DNA from: Candidatus Cloacimonadota bacterium | GTDB taxonomy: Bacteria; Cloacimonadota; Cloacimonadia; Cloacimonadales; TCS61 | NCBI GenBank assembly: GCA_021108055.1 | Contig: JAIORR010000358.1 | Location: 1-6,862 of the forward strand | Length of the DNA: 6,862 nt | Reading direction: 5' to 3' | In this document: positions 5,859-6,862 of the stretch, piece after piece | Layout of the letters: every line of letters begins with the position of its first letter | Position numbering within the stretch: the stretch's first letter is position 1 | Made by a program: the position numbers and the translations under genes | Notes under the pieces: generated by a model | Told to the model about the DNA's origin: nothing | Database searches by the model: none | What the model saw: the letters and a program-made list of their open reading frames with translations, nothing else

Positions 5859-5915
5859 AAAAGATTAGTCTATTCATTCTATTAAAGTTACGTAGAATTA
5901 GAATTTAAATCTTTT
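5859..5915 (+). terminator. Long imperfect AT-rich stem-loop, possible operon terminator
   Basis: AAAAGATT (5859-5866) pairs with AATCTTTT (5908-5915). Inside it, ATTCATTCTA (5872-5881) pairs with TAGAATTAGAAT (5893-5904) with a two-base bulge, around an 11-nt loop. The descending arm ends in TCTTTT, loosely like an intrinsic terminator, but the stem is poor in GC and could arise by chance in AT-rich DNA. Confidence 0.28.
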
Positions 5916-6077
5916 AGTTGGATTAATAATTGCATTTATTATGTAAAATTTTTGAAATGTTCTTAAAAAAAATAATTAAAATGAATTGATGTGGGCAAAG
6001 TTGATCTGTAAAATTTCTCAAAGCTTGCCTTGGAGATAGTCAGTTTTAAAATATTCTTTATTAAAAAAATTTTTATA

Positions 6078-6108
6078 TTGACACGAGAAGATGAGTTTGG
6101 AAAAAATA
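6078..6108 (+). promoter_or_regulatory. Weak promoter candidate upstream of the last gene
   Basis: A perfect TTGACA at 6078-6083 lies about 110 nt before the start codon. No good -10 hexamer sits at 16-18 bp; the nearest A/T-rich match (AAAATA, 6103-6108) would need a 19-bp spacer. The resemblance to the upstream promoter candidate (both read ATTGACAC or TTTGACAC and both lie 110-140 nt before a start codon) is the main support. Confidence 0.25.
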
Positions 6109-6170
6109 ACACAGAGAAGTTTATAAAAAAATAGAGTTGCGTTCAACAACACTTAAATCAAAAAGGAATT

Positions 6171-6183
6171 CTCCAAAATGGAG
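6171..6183 (+). promoter_or_regulatory. Hairpin covering the ribosome-binding site of the last gene
   Basis: CTCCA-AAA-TGGAG is a perfect 5-bp stem with a three-base loop. Its right arm is the Shine-Dalgarno of the ATG at 6190 and its loop/right arm includes the alternative ATG at 6178. Two outer G-T pairs could extend it. It could damp translation initiation, but a stem this short is only marginally stable. Confidence 0.3.
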
Positions 6184-6189
6184 GGAGTT

Positions 6190-6862
6190 ATGAAGAAAAT
6201 AGTTTTTTGTTTTATAGTTTTACTGTTGCCATTGATATTGGTAGCGCAGACGATTAGTATAACCGCTAATGGTTTACTTGGTTCCAGTGGAGCTTTCGAT
6301 CAAACCGCAGTTTACGGAGAAACAGTTTATGTGAAGATCGAGTATACTCCTACTGTTATGTCTACAATCGATGGTATTTATTATGGTTCTTTATCGCCTG
6401 TTGATAATAAAGTTCTGATACATTATTATAGTGCCCAGGATCCGGCTTTAGGTACAAATTTAGGAAATGTAGCGGTTGATATCAGTAATTTCACTGTTCA
6501 GGGAACACAACCCGGTACAGCATGCACATTTGATTTTGTTTTACCAACCTATACCGGCAGTACAGCCTACTCTTTTCAGATAGAATGTGGTCTCAGAGGA
6601 ACGGATACAGGTAGTAATACAGTAAGAGGGGTTCTGAAAACGAGTTATATCACTGCAGGAACCACTACAGCTGCAGGCTCAATTATAAACTGGTATGATT
6701 TTCTTCATAACAGCGGCAATCCTCTTCCGGTAACCTTAAGTTCTTTTACTGCTTCTTTTATAGATGATACACCAACTCTTTATTGGACAACTCAGAGTGA
6801 AACAAATAATAGCGGCTGGAATGTTTATCGTTCTGTTTCTCAGAATATAGGACAGGCAATGC
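6190..6862 (+). CDS. Secreted protein, probable T9SS cargo, 3' truncated
   Basis: The frame runs open from the ATG to the window edge, giving 224 residues of a longer protein. It starts with a signal peptide (MKKIVFCFIVLLLPLILVAQ, cleavage near VAQ-T at 20). Residues 21 to about 165 form a Thr/Ser/Gly-rich beta-type domain with few charges (SITANGLLGSSGAFDQTAVY; GETVYVKIEYTP) that I do not recognise. It is followed by PLPVTLSSFTASF (178-190) and LYWTTQSETNNSGWNVYRS (197-215), the fibronectin-like module that in FCB bacteria typically precedes a C-terminal T9SS sorting domain. The sorting domain would lie beyond the window. GGAGG at 6180-6184, five bases upstream, supports the ATG at 6190. An in-frame ATG at 6178 would add MEGV and also has AAGGA upstream, but the MKK start makes the better signal peptide. 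Confidence 0.85.
   Translation, partial: MKKIVFCFIVLLLPLILVAQTISITANGLLGSSGAFDQTAVYGETVYVKIEYTPTVMSTIDGIYYGSLSPVDNKVLIHYYSAQDPALGTNLGNVAVDISNFTVQGTQPGTACTFDFVLPTYTGSTAYSFQIECGLRGTDTGSNTVRGVLKTSYITAGTTTAAGSIINWYDFLHNSGNPLPVTLSSFTASFIDDTPTLYWTTQSETNNSGWNVYRSVSQNIGQAM

Larger units (their letters stand above)
5773..6177 (+). other. AT-rich intergenic region of about 400 nt
   Basis: No credible gene was found on either strand: stops are frequent in all frames, and the longest start-to-stop run I noted by eye is about 16 codons (ATG at 5989). It does hold alternating GGGACA/TGTCTCA inverted repeats just after the last pgs-cluster gene, a longer imperfect stem-loop (5859-5915) and a TTGACAC string near its end. 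It separates the pgs operon from the next secreted-protein gene, so operon termination and a new promoter should both lie here. Confidence 0.7.

Noticed and set aside
5989..6039. Tiny forward frame of 16 codons (ATG to TAG) in the intergenic region
   Set aside because: Too short, no convincing Shine-Dalgarno and no recognisable peptide family.
1..6862. tRNA, rRNA, CRISPR array or intact mobile element
   Set aside because: No cloverleaf-like sequence, rRNA stretch, regularly spaced direct repeats or transposase coding sequence was recognised on either strand.

Overview
All genes in this window are on the + strand. It looks like a Gram-negative, fermentative-type bacterium of the FCB superphylum, most plausibly Cloacimonadota or a near relative. 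Three things suggest this. The left edge carries a type A type-IX-secretion sorting domain (YPNPFNPTTTISFSL, then SSGIYFYQLK). The right edge carries the LPVTLSSFTA / YWTTQSETNNSGWNVYR module common in secreted proteins of that superphylum. The window also encodes a lipoprotein, signal-peptide proteins and a probable outer-membrane beta-barrel, so the cell has two membranes. The lineage is an inference from protein style; there is no rRNA or marker gene here.

Layout: (1) 1-326, the C-terminal end of a T9SS-secreted protein. (2) 327-541, an intergenic stretch with an 11-bp stem-loop, a TTGACA-16-TATAAA promoter candidate and small hairpins. (3) 542-5772, a tightly packed six-gene cluster: cohesin-like lipoprotein, pgsB, pgsC, a pgsW-type protein, a very basic exported protein with an internal duplication, and a predicted outer-membrane beta-barrel. 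Gaps are 6, 63, 9, 0 and -4 nt, which is what a single operon looks like. (4) 5773-6177, about 400 nt of AT-rich DNA without a credible gene but with several inverted repeats. (5) 6190-6862, the N-terminal part of another secreted protein, cut by the window edge.

The core is a poly-gamma-glutamate (PGA) synthesis locus. PgsB is the ATP-dependent amide ligase and PgsC its small membrane partner; both match the Bacillus proteins closely in length and motif. The usual third subunit, PgsA/CapA, is absent from the window, as are recognisable PGA hydrolases or transpeptidases (PgdS, CapD). In its place are a PgsW-type membrane-anchored protein and two uncharacterised proteins whose features place one in the periplasm (net positive, duplicated beta-rich domain) and one in the outer membrane (beta-barrel). 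The working hypothesis is that this operon encodes a Gram-negative envelope-spanning route: synthesis at the inner membrane by PgsBC, assistance by PgsW, handling of the polyanion by the basic periplasmic protein, passage or anchoring at the outer membrane by the barrel, with the cohesin-like lipoprotein as an accessory. Synthesis is well supported; the export part is inference from gene order and predicted location.
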